From Chrysomallon squamiferum (lineage: Eukaryota > Mollusca > Gastropoda > Neomphalida > Peltospiridae): a stretch of 64,000 bases of DNA. The position numbers and the translations under genes are program-made. Positions 50,726 through 63,757 of this stretch are shown in pieces. The notes beneath the pieces were generated by a model, which saw only the letters and a program-made list of their open reading frames with translations, ran no database searches and was not told the origin of the DNA. The stretch is taken from contig CM022671.1 of the NCBI GenBank assembly GCA_012295275.1, forward strand, positions 26,076,322-26,140,321. The letters are read 5' to 3'. The number at the start of each line of letters is the position of its first letter. Position 1 is the stretch's first letter.

Positions 50726-52164
50726 CTACTCTGCAGCTGTGAATAATGAATCATCAAATGGTAGTACACCTCTACAAACTGTACTTCCACATTTACAAAT
50801 TTTATTCCAACTTTTCTTATTTTGTTCTTCACAAGATGTATTACTGTCATTTAAAACTGACAGGCTAAAATTTCTGCCACTGTAGTCGTAACACAATTCT
50901 TCCCCTGAAGTGATATTTCTACATGCAAACAGTGCAAGCCTTGGGACATTATTGAACACCCTCACTGGAACCATTATCAAATTAGGGTCACATGAATGAT
51001 TGATAAAACGCCCAATGTTGCCAATTTTTTCAGGATCGACAATAGTCCGTATTACACCTGCCGAACAAAATTCTTGCAGTACAAACAAATAATTCATTTC
51101 CTGACAAGTTTTATGTTGCACTCGATGACTGGCTTCTTGTTCTGATAATACCTCTCCAGCATATTCACAGACAAAATCAAATGCAGAGATATTTTCTTGT
51201 GTGTACAATCCGAAACCTTTTGCTTCAGTTTCAACAACAACCAGCTGGTATGAAATACCTTTTTGAACAACTCTGTTGCTACAAGTTTTTGGACAAGAAC
51301 AGTTTTTGCTACATTCGACAATCACTTTTTTACTGTCAGGAGACAACAATTCTGGAAGAATTTTGCGACTTTCATCATAGTTTGGACCAAACTTTGTTAT
51401 ACATGAACAGTCTCTGCAACTCTCCTTACAGTCACAACCAGCCAAAAGTGTTTCAAAATCTTCATGTTTGCTATCAGGTCCTGGGATGTTGCAAGGCACA
51501 TACTAAGAAATAAAGTGAAATGACTTTAGGAATTAGATATTTGTTATTTAATAATTTTTACAATCAAAGACAAATAGCTAACTTAAACATGTTTTTTAAC
51601 ACCAACATGTGATATATATATATGTATATGTATAACTTCTAATTCATCTTGTTAGTGATTGCTTAGTTATTTGATCATTAACTAACTAGGCGATGTTTAA
51701 GTAATATGAATAGGTATTTATCTACCTGAACTAATATTTATATTTCACAGTGACACACACACACACACACACACACACACATCCATATTTTAAAAGGTAA
51801 ATAAATAAATAAAAATTATTATTGACATTTTAATATCAGTTTATCTAATTACATTATATTCGACTTTTTTTTTTTAAATCAGTTATAAAACCTACTCTGC
51901 TTTTATTTTTTATTTAAGTTATCGACGTAATTGAGTTTTCTTACGTGCATCATGCATGTATTAAATTTTAAATACTTAGATACATAAAATATTAAATAGG
52001 TTTTGATATCAAATTCAATACCATCTAAAATAATTATTTACGTTAATAAATTACGGTATTACCTTGAATTTATTCAGAATCTTAGTACGTAGTCTGTCAT
52101 CAATGTAAACTGGAAATTTTTCGGTTCCTTCGCATAAATCATATTTAATGAAATTTTCAATCAT
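50726..52164 (-). CDS. SETMAR: SETMAR-type SET-domain histone-lysine N-methyltransferase
   Basis: This protein belongs to the pre-SET/SET/post-SET class that methylates histone H3 lysines with S-adenosylmethionine. Exon 1 (52164-52063, 34 codons) joins exon 2 (51502-50726) in phase 0 to give 292 residues. An upstream in-frame TAG fixes the start. The pre-SET zinc-binding cysteines start at GCDCKESCRDCSC (about 56-68) and continue with VECSKNCSCPKTCSNRVVQKG. The SET core has GFGLYT, FVCEYAGEVL, GNIGRFINHSCDPN (NHSC 202-205) and CYDYSGRNF (Tyr in YDYSG about 239). The post-SET CxCxxxxC is at 270-277, followed by LPFDDSL. Wording, order and tail match the SET half of human SETMAR. There is no mariner transposase downstream, as expected, since that fusion is confined to anthropoid primates. 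Residues needed for activity look intact. A closely related SUV39-type enzyme is the alternative. Confidence 0.9.
51754..51780. repeat. (AC)n microsatellite
   Basis: About 13 AC units in the single intron of the SET-domain gene. Confidence 0.9.
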
Positions 52165-52440
52165 TATGATCTTCTATAATACATACGTGTGAAAGACACA
52201 TGTTACTGTTTTGTACGGATGTAAGTCTTCAGCCTTCGAAGATTATTTTGTGTGTCATGTGATTCCGAAGTGAATAATTTTAAAGAGCGGTGATGTGCGA
52301 AATCACTCGCACTTGCTGCTCCGTGTAAAAACTGTTTCGCTATTTATCGTACTGTGTTAGTACTTAATTACATGAAAAGTACCAGTAACAACAACAACAA
52401 CAACAATAATAAATGCATAAAATCATTACACTTAGTTACG
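52165..52440 (-). promoter_or_regulatory. upstream region of the SET-domain gene
   Basis: This 275-bp stretch is more mixed in composition than its neighbours and contains several CG dinucleotides. It includes GTCATGTGA at 52254-52262, a variant E-box. It probably holds the promoter and 5' UTR, but no start site can be placed. Confidence 0.35.
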
Positions 52441-52535
52441 CTTATTTCTTTTTCTTTTTTTTTCTTTTTTTTCTTTTTTTAAATTTCACTATGTTACATT
52501 AAATTTTACTTCCATGATACATTTTAATTTTTTGG

Positions 52536-52571
<36 letters not shown>

Positions 52572-55500
52572 TTTTTAAACAAAGAAATATAAAAAAAAAA
52601 AAAAAAAAATCAGTTTTAATTTTATTTCCATATTTTGGAAGTTTTAAAATTTTATTTGTATATTATTTTTTTAATTATTATTTTTTGATTTTTATAATCA
52701 TTCCAATAAATTTTAATTCTATGGAAAAAGTCTTAAAATTTCGGTTTCTTTGTTACTTATTGAAATGTTTTCCTTATTACATGTTTAAATTTGTTATTTC
52801 AATCTTCCATATTTCACTGAATTTCTGTGATTTATTTCAGTTTTATTTCTGTGTCACTTTATTAAACAGATTCATATTACTTCTTTATATTTTATTTCCA
52901 TCTCACTTATAATTTTTCTATTATAACCTTACACTGTAAAATTCTTAGAATTTTTTGTCCATTCAGTTCCTTTTAATATCTTTAAATTACTGCCAAATTA
53001 CTTCATGAATTTCCATGTTTTGTTTTAAATTTTATTTCTGTGTTATGTCATTAAATTTTAGATTAATGTTATTTCTTTACATTTTATGCGGTTATATTTT
53101 ATTTCTACATTACTTTTAAAATCTATGGCAAAAGTCTTTAAATTTTGTGTCAATATTAATTACCTTAAAGTTTTTTTTCTATATTATCCTTTATCCTACA
53201 ATCACACATCTGAAAATTTTATTCACATTTTAATTATTTATATTGTATTTATTTCCTCTTACATCTTTCACATTTATTTCTTCCATTAATTAAAATAAAA
53301 TAGAATTTTACTTCCTTGATACTTCTTTCATTCATTCTTTTAAATTTCATATATATATAAAAAAAAAAATTATAATTTTTTATTTTGTTTTTAATCTTTT
53401 TAAAATCTCAATTTTGTTAATTTATTTCAAGAAGTTCTTAAATTCTTTTTAACTTATTAATTTATTATTATTATATATAGTTTTTTTTACATAGCAAAAT
53501 TCTTTTATTAATTAATTAATTCATTTTTAAAATTAGTTTTTTACTGACTTCTTTATGTTTTAGTTTCATCTTAATTTTATTTCCATGTTACTTTCTGAAA
53601 TATTTTTCTAAATATTTCTATAACTTTGTAGAATTCATTTCTGTGTTATTGCATTAAAACTGATAATGTTTCCATATTATTTCTGTACATTTTATTTCTA
53701 TGTTATATGTTTACATTATAGGTGCATGTTACTGTTTTAAAAGTTACTTCGGTAGTACAAACTTTTTAAGTTTAGTTTAGAATAATTTCTTTGAATTTTA
53801 TTCTACTATTACATCCTTAAATGTTATCCATCTTTCTTGTTTTATTTTGAATTTTGAATTAATTAATTATTTTTACATCCAAAATTAATTACTTTCTTAA
53901 ATTTTTGTTTATTTTTGGTTTCTTAAATTTTATTTCCATTTCTTAATTTTTAATTTTATTTTATGTTTCTTTTTAAAATTTTATTTCCTTATAATTCTTT
54001 AAGTTTTATTTACATCATGTTTCTTTTTAAAATTCTTTTTTAAATATTATTTACACATTACTTCTTTGAATTTTAGTTATTTGTAATTTCTCTAAAAATT
54101 TTACCATTTAATTATTAAATTTTATTTTTTCATTAACTTTGCCCATAAACATCTTGAAAGTTATTTATTTAGAATATATTTGTTATTTTTAAAATTTTGT
54201 TATGTCACTTCATGAAGATTTTTAGTTCTTTTTAGATTCATTTTTCAAGATTTTTAATTCTTTAAAAGTCTTTATATATTACATTTTTTTGCACATATTT
54301 TAACGTTAATTTTTTTTTCATCTGGGATTTTGTTTTTTATATTATCTATATATTACTTCTTTCAAATTTATTTTATGATTGAATTTTTATATCTTTGTTA
54401 CTTATTTCTTTTGTTTCATTAGCACTATAAAATCCTTTCAATTTTAGTTCTGTCTTCTTCAAATTCTACTCAATTATGCTGATTGTGTGTTTCCACATTA
54501 TGTCTTTTCTGATAAAAACATTTCCTATGTTATTTCTCTAAATAACTTTCCACATTATTTCCATGAATTTTGTTCAGTGTTGCATTTTAAAAATGTTTTC
54601 AAACTGTTGAAATTTTATTTGAATATAACTGTTTTTTACATTTTGTTACAGTTTAAGTTCTTTGCATTTTTCACATTCATTTCTGTCATTATATTTCAGT
54701 TTATTTTCATCTTGTTTTTTTATTATTATTATTTTTTTTACTTCAATTAATCTCAACTTTATGTCATTTATTCTCAACTTTATTACTATTTCATTTACTT
54801 AAATAGTTTTTAAATTTAAATGTTTATTTGTTATTGTTTTTTAATTACAAAATTTATATTCATGATACTTTTCCAACTTTATTTCCATATAATTCTTATA
54901 AATTTAATTTTAAAGCAGATTATAAATTGCTTCTTTACATTTTTTCCAGTTATGTTTAAATTTGTTACTTTCATTAATACTTTGTTTAAACCTTATATAT
55001 TTTAGATCCACCTTCATTAATTTCCATGTTATTTCTTTAATTTTTATTTTGTGGTTTTGTTTTTATATCGATATATCATGATAATTTTTTTATTTATGTA
55101 ATTTTTTATTTTTTATCTTTGGCAGAATTTTAATTTTATTACCATCTTGATGTTTTAATATTTTATTTCCATCTGATTTCATTCAGTTTTTATTTGCATG
55201 TTATGTTTTCACATTTTTGCTTTGTAGCAGGCCTTTTTATATTTTTTTCTGTTGCAAAAATTTGAAATATTTAGTTTATCTAATATTTTAAAATTTTGTT
55301 TTATGTTGTTTGTTTTTGTGGTAATTATATAATCAAATTCTTTCAATTTGAATTCAGTGTTATTCCATTCCATTTATTTATGGGGTTTTTAAAATAATTT
55401 GTTTTTAAAAATCCTTTTACCTTTTTAGTGTTAAATAGATAAATTATATTTCATATGTGTAATGTATTTAAATATTATCTTTTGTCTGATTTATTTAAAT

Positions 55501-56640
55501 CAGATTTATTTTACATCTTATTTCTTTCAATTTCAATGTTATGCTTTTAATTTTTAGATCATTGTAATTTCTTTCATATTTTTACTCTTCTTATCCATGA
55601 TAAAATTCTTTAAATTTTATTTCTATATATTTTTATTTTTCATCCTTTCAGTTTAATTATATCTATATTTATTTTTATTCCTTTTTTCATCTTTAAATTT
55701 GTCTGATATTATTTTTCTGAGTTGTTGTTGTTGGATTTTAGTTTTTTTAGATTTTGACATCTTTAAGTTTCACTACTTTAAATTTTAGTTTCCTTTAATT
55801 TCTTTAAATTTATATCAAACATACTTTTTACAAATTTTCTCACCTACATTACTTTTTAAATTTTATTTCCAAGTTAGTACATTAAATTTTTGTTAGTTCA
55901 TTGAAATTTTGTTTTTCAAATAAATTTTAATCGATGTTACATTTTTATATTTTATTTTATTCTTCAGGCTTCTTAGTTAAATTTTATTTACATATTATTT
56001 CTTTATAATTTTGTATATTAGTTTATTTTTTTTTTATTTCTTCTTTTTTTGTTGTTGTTGTTATTGTTGTTCTATGACCAAATCTAATTAATTTTATTTC
56101 TGTTATTTGTTTGCATGTTACTTTTCTTTTTTTTTAATTCTATTTTATTTTACATATTTTCTCATAGCACATTTAACATTTAGATTTCCATGTTATTTCT
56201 TTTCATATATTTCCACATTTATTCTTTAAATTTTATTTCTATCTTGTTTTTATTTCACTTCTATGACAGGTCTTTCATGTTTATTACTGTGTTACTTTAG
56301 TAAAAAGTGAAAGATTTTTTCTGGTGAGAATACATTTTTAAAAAGTAACATGCAATAAAACAGAAAAAACAAAAAAAGGATTTTAAGAAGTTAGATCAAA
56401 AATAGAGTAGAAAAATGTGTGTATTTCAATTTTATATCCTTAAATATTTCAAATTTTAGTTCCATGTTTTAAATTTTATTTTCATCTTAGTTTTAAATTT
56501 TATTTTCATCTTACTTCTAAATTTCATTTTAATTTTATTTCCTTGTCCTTTCTGTAAATTTCGTTTGATATATATTTTTATGTTCTTTCTAAAAAGAATT
56601 CCACATTACTTCTTTAAATGTATTTAATAGTAACAAACTT
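52440..56640. repeat. 4.2-kb degenerate T-rich tandem array, unit about 26 bp
   Basis: The plus strand is dominated by T and repeats a loose unit like TTTAAATTTTATTTCCATGT followed by TATTTC, with many substitutions and length changes (TTTATTTC, CATGTTA and CTTTAAATTTT recur throughout). The strong T-over-A bias on one strand, kept for 4 kb, sets it apart from ordinary AT-rich DNA. Open frames inside it (for example 52514-52912 and 54487-54750) are Phe/Ile/Tyr-rich by-products. The array lies between the divergent SET-domain and dystroglycan genes. An (AT)n tract lies at 52541-52568. Confidence 0.75.
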
Positions 56641-56999
56641 TGTAATAAAATATAATAATTATTTTAATTTTTTTTAAATTATAATTTTCAAATTAAATAG
56701 AATGGTTCAAAATACTTTTCAAAAATCATTCTTTCAGATTAAATACATTATTATGACAATAAAAGCAGCTTTTAAATCTAGGTTGTGATTGAGTTATATC
56801 ACAATGCAAGTAAATATCTATTACATAATGCCATAATAGATTATTTCTGCTTTTGTTAAAGTCTGATCATTCACTTTGAGAATTTCATGCAAAGAGTAAT
56901 TTTTTGATCATAGTGGTTTTACCATCTTAGAAATATATTTTTTTCTATATTTATGTGAATAACTGTAATAGACTGATGTTTAATAACTTTGTTCTGATT

Positions 57000-57890
57000 T
57001 TTTTTTTTTTAGTTTAATTGTTACTTGTCTGTGATGTTTTTGGGATAAAACCATGAGAGAGGATATCTTGTGTCAAAGTTCAAGGTTTCTTTTACCTATT
57101 AGCAGCAAGACATTTTTTTATATACACTTGCCCAAAAAGACAAGACTGGATATTTGATTCAGTGATGGAGTTCTAAGTGGAATGGAAAACAGCACAATAA
57201 GACCTTTGAGGAGAAGTGATCCATTGACAACTGGACAAAAAAATCATTTGTGCTAATCATCAACTTTATCGTTTTTGGTTTTTACTTATCTATTCTTACA
57301 TTTTATTTTTTTTATTTTTTGGTAACTACTTGAAATTTGAATGAACATCAACTTTTATAAACATATCATTTATTTATTTAGAGTTCTTTGTGAAAATTTT
57401 ATTTTTGGTTAAGATGGAAACCATTTCCGGCAGTTTTAAAAGAGTACGAGAACTGAAAACATTCACTGTGGAAAGTCTGCAAGTAACTTTCTTACTGAGT
57501 GAGTGCAAGCTGTCTGGGCAGTTCCAAGTTGTTGCTGGGTTGTCCCATTTCCAACACGTGGCCTGCATTACTTGTTGGCATTGTGAGCTGGAACAAGTAG
57601 GGTGTCACACATTTCTCTCTACCTAGCTGCTTCACACGTAGCAGTCTTCAAAGAGTGGAACTCACAGCAGTCTCTTTCTCTCCCTCTCTCTCTGACCTCG
57701 CTCTCAATAGCTTTGGGTGCTTCCAGTTTAATCGGTTTTCATTGCCTCTGCTGCAGATGATCATTCATTCTTCTGGAATACTGAGTGATTCACATATGTT
57801 TTGCTTCTCACCAGTGATCTCATTACCAAAGTTTTAGCTGCTTCATGTTATCCACTTCTGAGGATATATAATCTTTTCTTCAGATAACAT
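57000..57890 (+). promoter_or_regulatory. possible promoter and non-coding first exon of the dystroglycan gene
   Basis: After the T-rich array the composition becomes mixed and CT-rich (57420-57830). A plausible donor (GTAAGA) lies at about 57891, and the next good acceptor, GTTTCAG, is at 59070-59076, just before the coding exon. A non-coding first exon here would match the vertebrate gene layout. Open frames at 57390-57626 and 57655-57837 resemble nothing I know. Confidence 0.3.
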
Positions 57891-58749
57891 GTAAGAGCAT
57901 TTTCTTCTCGTTTTTGGCTTGACCAGCGTATGTTTTAACGTAATTTTGTTAAAATTGGTGTGTTTATTTATCTGAAATATAATTATTTTTGTATAGTTTT
58001 GCTAACATGACATGGTTTTGCCATCTGATGTTTATTTTAGAATTGTATCATTTCACTGATGTCTAAAATGTATTTTAGATTATTTTTGTTGAAACACTTT
58101 GTTTTTATATATATATATATTGAAAATACTTTAGAATAATTTTGTTAAAATGGTATGTTTTTATATTGATATATAAATTTTAAAATAATATTGAAATGGT
58201 ATGTTTTTTTTTGTCTGATATATATTTTACAGTAGTTCTTTTTTCGAAACGGTCTGTTTAAATTTGTTTATGTATTAATTTGTTTAAACATCTTCTAAAT
58301 ATATATGTGATATTTTGGAATAAATGATATGATTATATATTTGAAGTATATTTAAGAATAATTTTGTTAAAACAGTATACCATCTAAATATTTGTAACTA
58401 ATGGAGAATTTCATTTCTTTTTTGTATTGTCTAATATTTGCTGTAGCTATTATGATTAATTTTGATAAAGCTGTATTTTCATACTGCTGATGTAATATGT
58501 AATAATGATTTTGTTAAAACAGTTTAATATATAAGCATTAGTAATTCATGTAGAATGTTATTTCTTTTATATGTTTTTGTCTAATATTTGCTGTAGCCAT
58601 CATGATTGGTTTATTTTAATAATTTAAATACTTATTATTTCTCCATGAAGTTATAACGCAAGTGAATTTAAAAATAAATCCAAACTGTTCATCATTCATA
58701 AAAATCTGAATTTAAATTTTTTATTTAAATAAAAACAAACAAACTTGAT

Positions 58750-58760
58750 ACTTTGGCACC
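58750..58760. repeat. poly(C) run in an otherwise AT-rich stretch
   Basis: A short C homopolymer in the presumed first intron of the dystroglycan gene. It is a likely sequencing or assembly weak point. Confidence 0.7.
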
Positions 58761-59226
58761 CCCCCCCCTGAAATCAACCCAGCACTAACAAGCAATACAA
58801 CAACAACTAAACAAAAACAAGTAAACAAAAAATAAATTAGGAATTAATGAATGGAATTATGGGAAGAATGTTCCACTTCAGTATAGCACTAACTAGACAA
58901 AGGCTACATAAAGTACTATGGTTCTTGTTGACTCACCATCTAACATGTCAAAATGTAATCCGCATCTGGCTTATCAACATGACCCTAATTTAGAAAATGA
59001 GTGTCTATACCACTGGCTGGGTAGTAAATAATACTAAAACTGTTAATTGATATCTAACACATGTCTTTGTTTCAGACATGCTCAAACTGAAGAATCAAAC
59101 ACACACTGTTGAGCATCTACAGGAAGACAGCATGAAGTCTCAGAAGAAAACAAAAGGCCTTGCAACTGGATTTAAGTGATCAGCTTAAATTTTTTTTTTT
59201 TTTTAAAGAAAACAAAAGAATTAATA

Positions 59227-59448
59227 ATGTTTCAGAGTGATGTACCAGGTGGGATCTTTCTCTGTTTGCTGTTATGTCTGGCAGCAAACAATGGTGAAAG
59301 ATATGATGGAGAAACTATGGTTGTTCAAAAAACTGTTTTGGATAGTGTCAGTTTAGGACTACCTGATACGACAGCATATGTTGGAAAAATATTTCTGCTT
59401 TCTTTGGCAGACCATCCAGTTTTTGGTAGAGAGTCTGTCAAACTGAAG
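59227..59448 (+). CDS. DAG1: dystroglycan, first coding exon (partial gene)
   Basis: Dystroglycan is the matrix receptor of the dystrophin complex. This exon codes 74 residues in phase 0 up to a GTGAGA donor. A signal peptide (GIFLCLLLCLAA, residues 9-20) is followed by about 28 variable residues. Then comes GLPDTTAYVGKIFLLSL, matching in 9 of the first 13 positions the vertebrate alpha-dystroglycan stretch GIPDGTAVVGRSF at the start of its N-terminal cadherin-like domain. As I recall the human gene, its single intron within the coding region falls after Lys95; here the donor follows the equivalent lysine (VKLK). The exon probably begins at 59077 after a TTTCAG acceptor, giving about 150 nt of 5' UTR that contains a 33-codon upstream frame (59080-59181). 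The rest of the gene is not in the window. A related sarcoglycan or cadherin-like protein is the alternative. Confidence 0.7.
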
Positions 59449-60524
59449 GTGAGATTTATTTATAGTTTTTATTAATAATTCAAAAATAATAAAACAGAAT
59501 AAATATGTTTGTTTTTTATTGGATTAAAACAAAAAACCACAGCAAAAGTATTTGCATTATAAATAAACAGTAAGATAAAACATGCTATCATGGTCATGAG
59601 CTTGGAAAAGTGGACCTAAACAATATTTTTAAAATTTAGCAAATTTAGCAGTATTAGAATATGCATAACATTATTTAGCTACTCACATAATAAATATAAA
59701 GAAAGGTAGTTTAATACTATAAAATATGACAAAATGATAGCTTCAAGACCAAGTAATAATTAGTTTATTACAATATATAACAAATGAACAAACATAATCT
59801 CAATTAGACCTACTTGTTACAGCATCAAATATATAATATATTCTTAGTGAAAATTCAAAAATCAAAATGAGACAGATAAGTTAACATTCAGCTGAAAAAT
59901 AAAGGAAACTGAAATGGGTCATGACAAATGGGGAACATATTATAAACAATAGGTATGGGTGGGGTTTCTAAGTGTAAGTCACGTATCTCAATTGTTTCCA
60001 GTAAGTTCTACTTCTTTCAGCAACACACAGTGTCAATAGTCTTTTTTTCTATATATAACTGTAGTTATACTGCATGCACTATTACATTTACCGCCAAAAT
60101 TTAAAATTTAAAACTGAATGACTGTAAAAATAAAATGTATATATTCTGCTATATATATGTATGGATGTATGTATTGTCAGTGTGTGTGTGTGTGTGTGTG
60201 TGCGTGCACGTGCATGCACGTTTATAAATATAGGGAATAACTGGTTAAAGTCTTAAGATTTCAGCTTTACTCAGCAAAGGTAAGAATGCCCATTTGCAGC
60301 AAGCCTCTGCTGAGCTATTGAATCTGAGCAGGATAAAACTGATATATGAAGACCATAATCAGTTATAATGTGCATTTGAGATTTGAGCTGTTGGTATCTT
60401 ATGGTATTTATTCTTGCAGTTTAAAATCATTGAAGAGTTTCAATTTTTGTGCCATTTTCTCCTACAATGCATTATTTGGAGGATGCAAGTATTTTGTCTT
60501 GCTTAGGGTGCACAATAGCCTGCA

Positions 60525-60559
<35 letters not shown>

Positions 60560-63500
60560 TTATTTAATGTTTTTAGGTAACATACACTGATCTCAGTTTC
60601 TTTCTTTTTCCATGACACTTTTTTTTCTTTCTTTCTTCTCTTCATTTGTCTTCATTTATAAATATCCTCATCCTATCTTTGTTGTTGTGGTTGTATATAA
60701 AACATTATTAAAATGTAGAAAGGGGCATTAATTAAGACATGTACCTGTTAGTCAATTATAACTCGATTTTTTTTTTTTGGTTAAAACAAAGCATAGTAAT
60801 TTTGTAACATCAATAATTAAATTGCTACAGATACAGTGTTTTTCATTAATATTTTTTCATTTTATGTCTTAATGGCTGGTAGACACAAATTCCAAGTTGA
60901 TGAAGGTTGGTTAAGCCTTTTTTCAGCATAATTATAAATATAGTGTAAAATTCTTTGTTAAAGTATGTTAGCTCATAATTCATAAATATTAGATTTAAAA
61001 AAAAAAAAAAAAGATTTATGATTCTATTGACATATGTTTACTTTATAAATGTTAGAAACAAGTGTGTTTTTCATCATTTTAACAAGAGACCTTTTATATC
61101 AGTTATTGAAACAGAAATCTGTCAGGTTTCAAATATTTGGCACAAATTCTAAAACACCATTATCTTATCATGCTCAAAATGGCATTTATGAACTTTGAAA
61201 TCTATTCTTCTATATATAAAATATATATATATATATATAAAAGAAAAGAATACATGTATGTGTATGATTTTCGTTTGCTGACCTGAACAAACTGAATTTT
61301 CTGTTGAAATGAAGTAGTGTTGATCAAGTGAGTATTGGCAACATATTTGTTGAGGACAAAAAATGAAGAGATTCATCATATATGTGTAATATGAAGGAAA
61401 AATTCAAAACAATGTTTGCTTGTCAGCACATTAGCTTTCTTAAAATGCATTCTAAAAATAAATTCTGAACATATAGCAGTACTTTATAATTCAGTAATGT
61501 AGATTAAAACTTAAATATAATATGAAAATAACTTCAAAATATTTTCTTAATGGAACCATATTACATTGCTTCTTAGAGTATTTCAGAACCATACACATTT
61601 GAGACTTCATAAAAAATGTCACTTACCCATTACTACATTATTTGGGAATTTTCTTGTCTCTGGTTTAATTCACCACAAAATTATTTCACCATGGGTGAAT
61701 TGTTCACCAGTTTGTTTAAGAAGCATTGCTTTAATGCATGTCTTTGCTTAATCTGCAGGTTAAAAAAAAGAAGAAGAAGAAAAAAAGAAAACTGCCAAGA
61801 AACAACTAACAAACATCAATAATCCCTCTCTTGAACTCCCCCTAAAATAACAGCCTTGCATTTTACCAACAGGTTAAAAAGAGAGATTATATTATTATTA
61901 TTATTATTATAACTAATCTAATTTTTTTCTTGGAATAAATAATATTAGAAGTAATGATTTATTGAAAAATTTGAAATCTAATATTTTAGTTGTTACAATC
62001 TAAACATGTTAACAGTGTAATGTTGATATTGTATTTTTTTCCAGTTGAATAAGGCAGTGCTTATGCTTAATAAGTTTAAGTTATTGTCTGTTATATGTTC
62101 CAGACAGTGAGCTAGGACTGATCTAACAAATGCTGTGGAATATACTTTTCAGTTTATGGGAAGAGGCATTAAAATGATCTCTCACTGTATAATCATTAGA
62201 AGCTGTCCATAATGTGGCAACAGCAGATTTCTCTTGTCTGCTTTTCTCGTTAGTAGCCAGAAACATGTAAATTATTTCAGACTCTTTAGCCCTCTTGAGT
62301 TCCTTTAGTGACCACTGTCAAAATTTAGATTTTAGTGATCAAGGTTATAACTGAATCTCTGCTGTTTCGTCAGTTCAGTATGATGTCTGGGTTTTGTCTA
62401 TGTCTACTGATATTCAAAGTTTTGACACTGTATGGTCATAACCATCTTTGAAGTAAAGAGACCAATACTGAAATATACTGAGGCCATCCTTAAATATTAA
62501 TTTGTTCCTTCTTGACATTATACTTTAAATTTTAGTAAGTAAATGTTTAACAATAAATACTATATGTCTGTTGAACTGAAATAGTTTTGATGTAAATTTA
62601 ATTTTAAGAAGGTTATAATCTGTAAATTTGCCTCACATAATAAAAAGGCAGCCTGACCTCTCAGAATATTTCTCTTTACACTATCTGCTAATTTGACTGA
62701 ACATAGCTGTAACAGGTCCCCAGTGAAGATAATACTGATTAAGTTACATAGTCAAAGGAATGGTCAGTTAATTTTCCCCAACATGTAAGAGCCTAAGGTT
62801 AGAGTTATATTTCTTCTAACTGACCAAACAAAGATATCTGTGATTAAGTTAAGGTAAACAGACTGGTCAGATTTATTTTTAAGGATTCCAGGACATAGGG
62901 TGATGGTTGTAGTTTCTGTTAAAAATGTATAAGAAGATGATAATGTGGTGAATATCATCAGTGATTATTTGGAGGGATTTTTCTGAAAGTTATGGATGTA
63001 AATATTTTGTTTGATGAAACTCTATTGGAAATATATTATTTGTAACTAGTATTAGTAATTTTTATTTTTTTTATTTTTTTATAATTAAGATATTTTTTGA
63101 ATGATTATTTATTAATATGTCCTAAGATAAACAATATGTAATTTGTTCAGCACGTTAAACCTTGTGTGATTGTCAAAATTAATTTTCACTTGGAAAAATA
63201 TCTTCTAAAGAATATTTAGTTCAAATATTTAAGTTATTTTTCCTGATGGTTAAGTATTCTTGAAGGATTATTTCAGTTATGTGTAAGACAAAAATAAAAG
63301 TAGAAAACAGAAAACATATAATAAGAAACAACTATAAAGAAAAAGAAGAAGAAATAAAAGTTGCTAAATAAAAAAGAAAGCAAGACTTCCAATAATGCTA
63401 GAATCTGGTTTATTCCCTCAAAACATCGTCAATTTAAAAACAAATATCTAACTGATGAGTTGTTCAGGGTTGTTCCTTTTCACAACTTTTCACTAAAAAC

Positions 63501-63757
63501 TGATAACTACGTAACTTGTTCTTTTTTTATCTGGATTTACATACATTTTCCAAAATTACATGGTTTAAACACTCACACACACAAACACACACACACATAT
63601 ATTAATAATAAATAATAAAATAAATACAGGATTGGCATAAAGATCATAATTACAGAAATTCCTGCAGTTACAATACTGGAATGAAATTAGCTTTCTTAAA
63701 ACACGTTCTTAAAAAAAAGAAAAAAAAAAGAAAGTAAAACTAATGAAATAAATATCA
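59449..63757. other. presumed dystroglycan intron
   Basis: No further coding exon is recognisable up to the right edge, so the intron is at least 4.5 kb. It holds a (GT)n tract at about 60180-60201, (CA)n at about 60527-60555, (AT)n at about 61217-61238 and a (TTA)n tract near 61890-61910. The remainder is ordinary AT-rich sequence. Confidence 0.5.

Noticed and set aside
52514-54750. Phe/Tyr/Ile-rich open frames up to 132 residues
   Set aside because: They lie inside the T-rich repeat array; TTT, TTA and TAT codons avoid stops by composition alone and no splice or start context supports them.
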